Source: an uncultured Erysipelotrichaceae bacterium (GTDB taxonomy: Bacteria > Bacillota_I > Bacilli_A > RF39 > UBA660). From it: 7,293 bases of DNA. The translations under genes were made by a program, and so were the position numbers. Positions 5,264-7,293 of the stretch are shown piece by piece. The notes under the pieces were generated by a model. The model searched no databases and was not told the origin of the DNA. It worked only from the letters and a program-made list of their open reading frames with translations. Location: the NCBI GenBank assembly GCA_902797415.1, contig CADBSQ010000090.1, forward strand, positions 1 to 7,293. The letters run 5' to 3'. How positions within the stretch are numbered: the first letter of the stretch is position 1; every line of letters starts with the position of its first letter.

Positions 5264-7293
5264 ATGGACAAAATAATAATAAAGGGCGCAAGAGAAAATA
5301 ATCTAAAAAATGTTGATATTGAAATACCAAAAAATAAATTTATTGTAATGACAGGTGTGTCAGGTTCTGGTAAAAGTAGTTTAGCATTTGATACAATTTA
5401 TGCTGAAGGTCAAAGGCGCTATGTTGAAAGCTTAAGTGCATATGCTAGACAGTTTTTGGGTGGAACAGAAAAACCTGATGTAGATTTAATAGAAGGTTTA
5501 AGCCCAAGTATTTCTATTGATCAAAAAACTACCAGTAAAAATCCGAGAAGTACAGTGGGAACTGTAACGGAAATATATGATTACTTACGCCTTTTATATG
5601 CTAGAATAGGTACTCCAATTTGTCCTGTTCATAATATTCCTATTAAAAGTCAAAGTGTTGATGAAATAACAAATAAAATACTGGAATATGAAGAAAATAC
5701 TAAAATAATAATAATGTCACCAATCATAAAAGGTCAAAAGGGTGAACATAAAAACATTTTTGATAATTTAAGAAAAAACGGCTTTACCAAGATAAGAGTT
5801 GATAATGAAAATTATGACTTAAGTGATGACATAACTCTAAGTAAGAATAAAAAACATAACATTGATGTTATTATAGACAGAATTAAGATTAAACAAAATG
5901 ATAGTTCTAGGTTAGCAGAGGCAATTGAACAAAGTGCTAAATTGTCTGATGGTAAAATATTAGTAAACATAAACAATGAAAAAGAAATTATGTTTAGTGA
6001 AAATTACTCATGCCCATATTGTGACTTCTCTTTACCAGAATTAGAACCTAGAATGTTTTCATTCAATAATCCTTTTGGTGCTTGTGAAGAATGTCATGGC
6101 CTTGGGGTAAAAAAACAAATAAGTTTGAATTTAATAATACCAGATAAAGAAAAATCTTTAGCAGACGGTGCTATAAAAGGATTAAATATTGATGCAAATA
6201 TAGCAGCAACTGAGTTAGAAACAGTAGCTGCATATTATGATATAGATCTTTATGCACCAGTAAAAAAACTATCTAAAGATAAGCTTGATATCATACTATA
6301 TGGAAGTAAGGTACCTCTAGAGTTTAAATATACTTCAAAAAACGGTAATACTAGAAACACAGTTGATTACTATGAAGGAGTTGTCAATAATCTAGAAAGA
6401 AGATATATAGAAACTAAAAGTAATTGGATTAGAGAATGGATTGAAAACTATATGGTTGACACTACTTGTCCAAAATGTAGTGGTGCAAGACTTAGAAACG
6501 AAGTATTATCAGTGAAGGTCGGTAATAAGAACATTTATGAAATATGTCTCATGAACATAAAAACATTAATATCTTTTTTTGACAAATTAAAGTTAAATAA
6601 AGAACAGCAGACTATATCAAATTTACTACTTAAAGAGATTAATAATAGATTAAGTTTTCTATCTAATGTTGGATTAGAATATTTAACACTTGAAAGAAGT
6701 TCCGGAACTTTATCTGGTGGAGAATTGCAAAGAATTAGATTAGCAACACAAATTGGAAGTAGACTTACAGGCGTTTTATATGTTTTAGATGAGCCAAGTA
6801 TAGGCCTTCATCAGAGAGATAATGATAAACTAATTAAGTCATTAAAAGAAATGAGAGATATAGGTAATACTTTGATCGTAGTAGAACACGATGAAGATAC
6901 TATGAGAGAAGCGGATTTCTTGATAGACATAGGACCTGGAGCTGGTGATGCCGGTGGAGAGATCATGGCTTTTGGTACACCACAAGAAGTAGAGAAAAAC
7001 CCTAATTCTTTAACTGGCAAATATTTAAGTGGAAAAATGAAAATTGATGTTCCTAAAACAAGAAGGAAAGGAAATAATAAATTCATTGAAATAAAAGGAG
7101 CGAAAGAAAACAATCTTAAGAATATTAATGCTAAAATACCTCTTGGTAAATTTGTTTGTGTCACAGGAGTATCTGGTTCAGGGAAAAGTACTTTAGTAGA
7201 TGAAATACTTTACAAGGGATTAATGCAAAAAATTTATAATTCTAGAGTTGAACCGGGAAAACATAAATCATTAAAAGGATTAGAAAATATTGA
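5264..7293 (+). CDS. uvrA: Excinuclease ABC subunit UvrA (3' end outside window)
   Basis: UvrA is the damage-scanning ATPase of nucleotide excision repair. It dimerises, loads UvrB at lesions and then leaves. The first 676 of roughly 940 residues are present and the frame is open to the window edge. The first ATPase has Walker A GVSGSGKSS (31-39, K37), signature LSGGE (483-487) and Walker B YVLDEPS (506-512). The UvrB-binding region is ~130-245 and the insertion domain ~285-400. A zinc finger is formed by C250, C253, C274 and C277. CPVH (120-123) and CPKC (402-405) likely make the additional zinc module known from the Geobacillus protein. The second ATPase begins with KGAKENNLKN (611-620) and Walker A GVSGSGKST (635-643, K641). 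Its zinc finger, signature and Walker B would lie beyond the edge. MDKIIIKGARENNLKN is the expected start, and it has a weak site, AAAGAGTG. uvrB, a frequent upstream partner, is not adjacent. Confidence 0.99.
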   Translation, partial: MDKIIIKGARENNLKNVDIEIPKNKFIVMTGVSGSGKSSLAFDTIYAEGQRRYVESLSAYARQFLGGTEKPDVDLIEGLSPSISIDQKTTSKNPRSTVGTVTEIYDYLRLLYARIGTPICPVHNIPIKSQSVDEITNKILEYEENTKIIIMSPIIKGQKGEHKNIFDNLRKNGFTKIRVDNENYDLSDDITLSKNKKHNIDVIIDRIKIKQNDSSRLAEAIEQSAKLSDGKILVNINNEKEIMFSENYSCPYCDFSLPELEPRMFSFNNPFGACEECHGLGVKKQISLNLIIPDKEKSLADGAIKGLNIDANIAATELETVAAYYDIDLYAPVKKLSKDKLDIILYGSKVPLEFKYTSKNGNTRNTVDYYEGVVNNLERRYIETKSNWIREWIENYMVDTTCPKCSGARLRNEVLSVKVGNKNIYEICLMNIKTLISFFDKLKLNKEQQTISNLLLKEINNRLSFLSNVGLEYLTLERSSGTLSGGELQRIRLATQIGSRLTGVLYVLDEPSIGLHQRDNDKLIKSLKEMRDIGNTLIVVEHDEDTMREADFLIDIGPGAGDAGGEIMAFGTPQEVEKNPNSLTGKYLSGKMKIDVPKTRRKGNNKFIEIKGAKENNLKNINAKIPLGKFVCVTGVSGSGKSTLVDEILYKGLMQKIYNSRVEPGKHKSLKGLENI

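Noticed and set aside
6811..7164. Reverse-strand open frame of 117 codons
   Set aside because: Antisense to conserved UvrA sequence spanning the end of the first ATPase and the second Walker A; the + frame is unmistakable.
7291..7293. TGA at the window end as a stop for uvrA
   Set aside because: It is out of frame: the last full uvrA codon is ATT ending at 7291 and the next begins GA. The protein is also ~270 residues short of family length.

Overview
The window is strongly AT-rich and nearly fully coding, with every gene on the + strand. Codon use is A/T-ending, Shine-Dalgarno sites are purine-rich (e.g. AAAGGAGAG), and the protein families point to a low-GC Gram-positive lineage (Bacillota, possibly a clostridial/Tissierellia-like anaerobe, or a relative of the Acholeplasma/Izemoplasma side of Mycoplasmatota). 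TGA ends one gene and tryptophan is read from TGG, so I see no sign of the Mycoplasma/Spiroplasma code. I cannot name the genus.

Layout. Bases 1-153 are the only non-coding stretch of any size. They hold a rho-independent terminator for a gene upstream of the window (about 11-34) and promoter-like sequences leading into the first gene. Seven genes follow, packed head to tail: a Crp/Fnr-type regulator (154-783), an ABC ATPase of the EcfA/CbiO type with several eroded catalytic motifs (795-1580), a shorter protein that I read as a second, still more eroded EcfA-like subunit with no Walker A motif (1571-2215), tRNA pseudouridine synthase TruA (2212-2937), arginyl-tRNA synthetase (2952-4697), a small metallo-beta-lactamase-fold hydrolase (4709-5248), and the first ~676 residues of the excinuclease subunit UvrA (5264 to the window edge). 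Neighbouring genes overlap by 10 or 4 bases or are separated by at most 15 bases. No terminator is visible between them, so one polycistronic transcript is likely.

How the parts fit. truA, argS, the hydrolase and uvrA are ordinary housekeeping genes (tRNA modification, tRNA charging, thioester/metabolite hydrolysis, DNA repair). The part that deserves attention is the pair before truA. In many Bacillota the order is ecfA1-ecfA2-ecfT-truA, encoding the energizing module of ECF vitamin/metal transporters. Here two EcfA-like reading frames sit in the expected place, but the transmembrane EcfT gene is absent. The first ATPase keeps Walker A and Walker B but has lost the LSGGQ signature, Q-loop glutamine and H-loop histidine. 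The second has lost essentially every nucleotide-binding motif. Yet both frames are open and translationally linked. Either this is an ECF module caught in decay, or the pair was retained for a non-transport or unconventional role next to a Crp-type regulator. This reading rests on alignment by eye and memory of the family.
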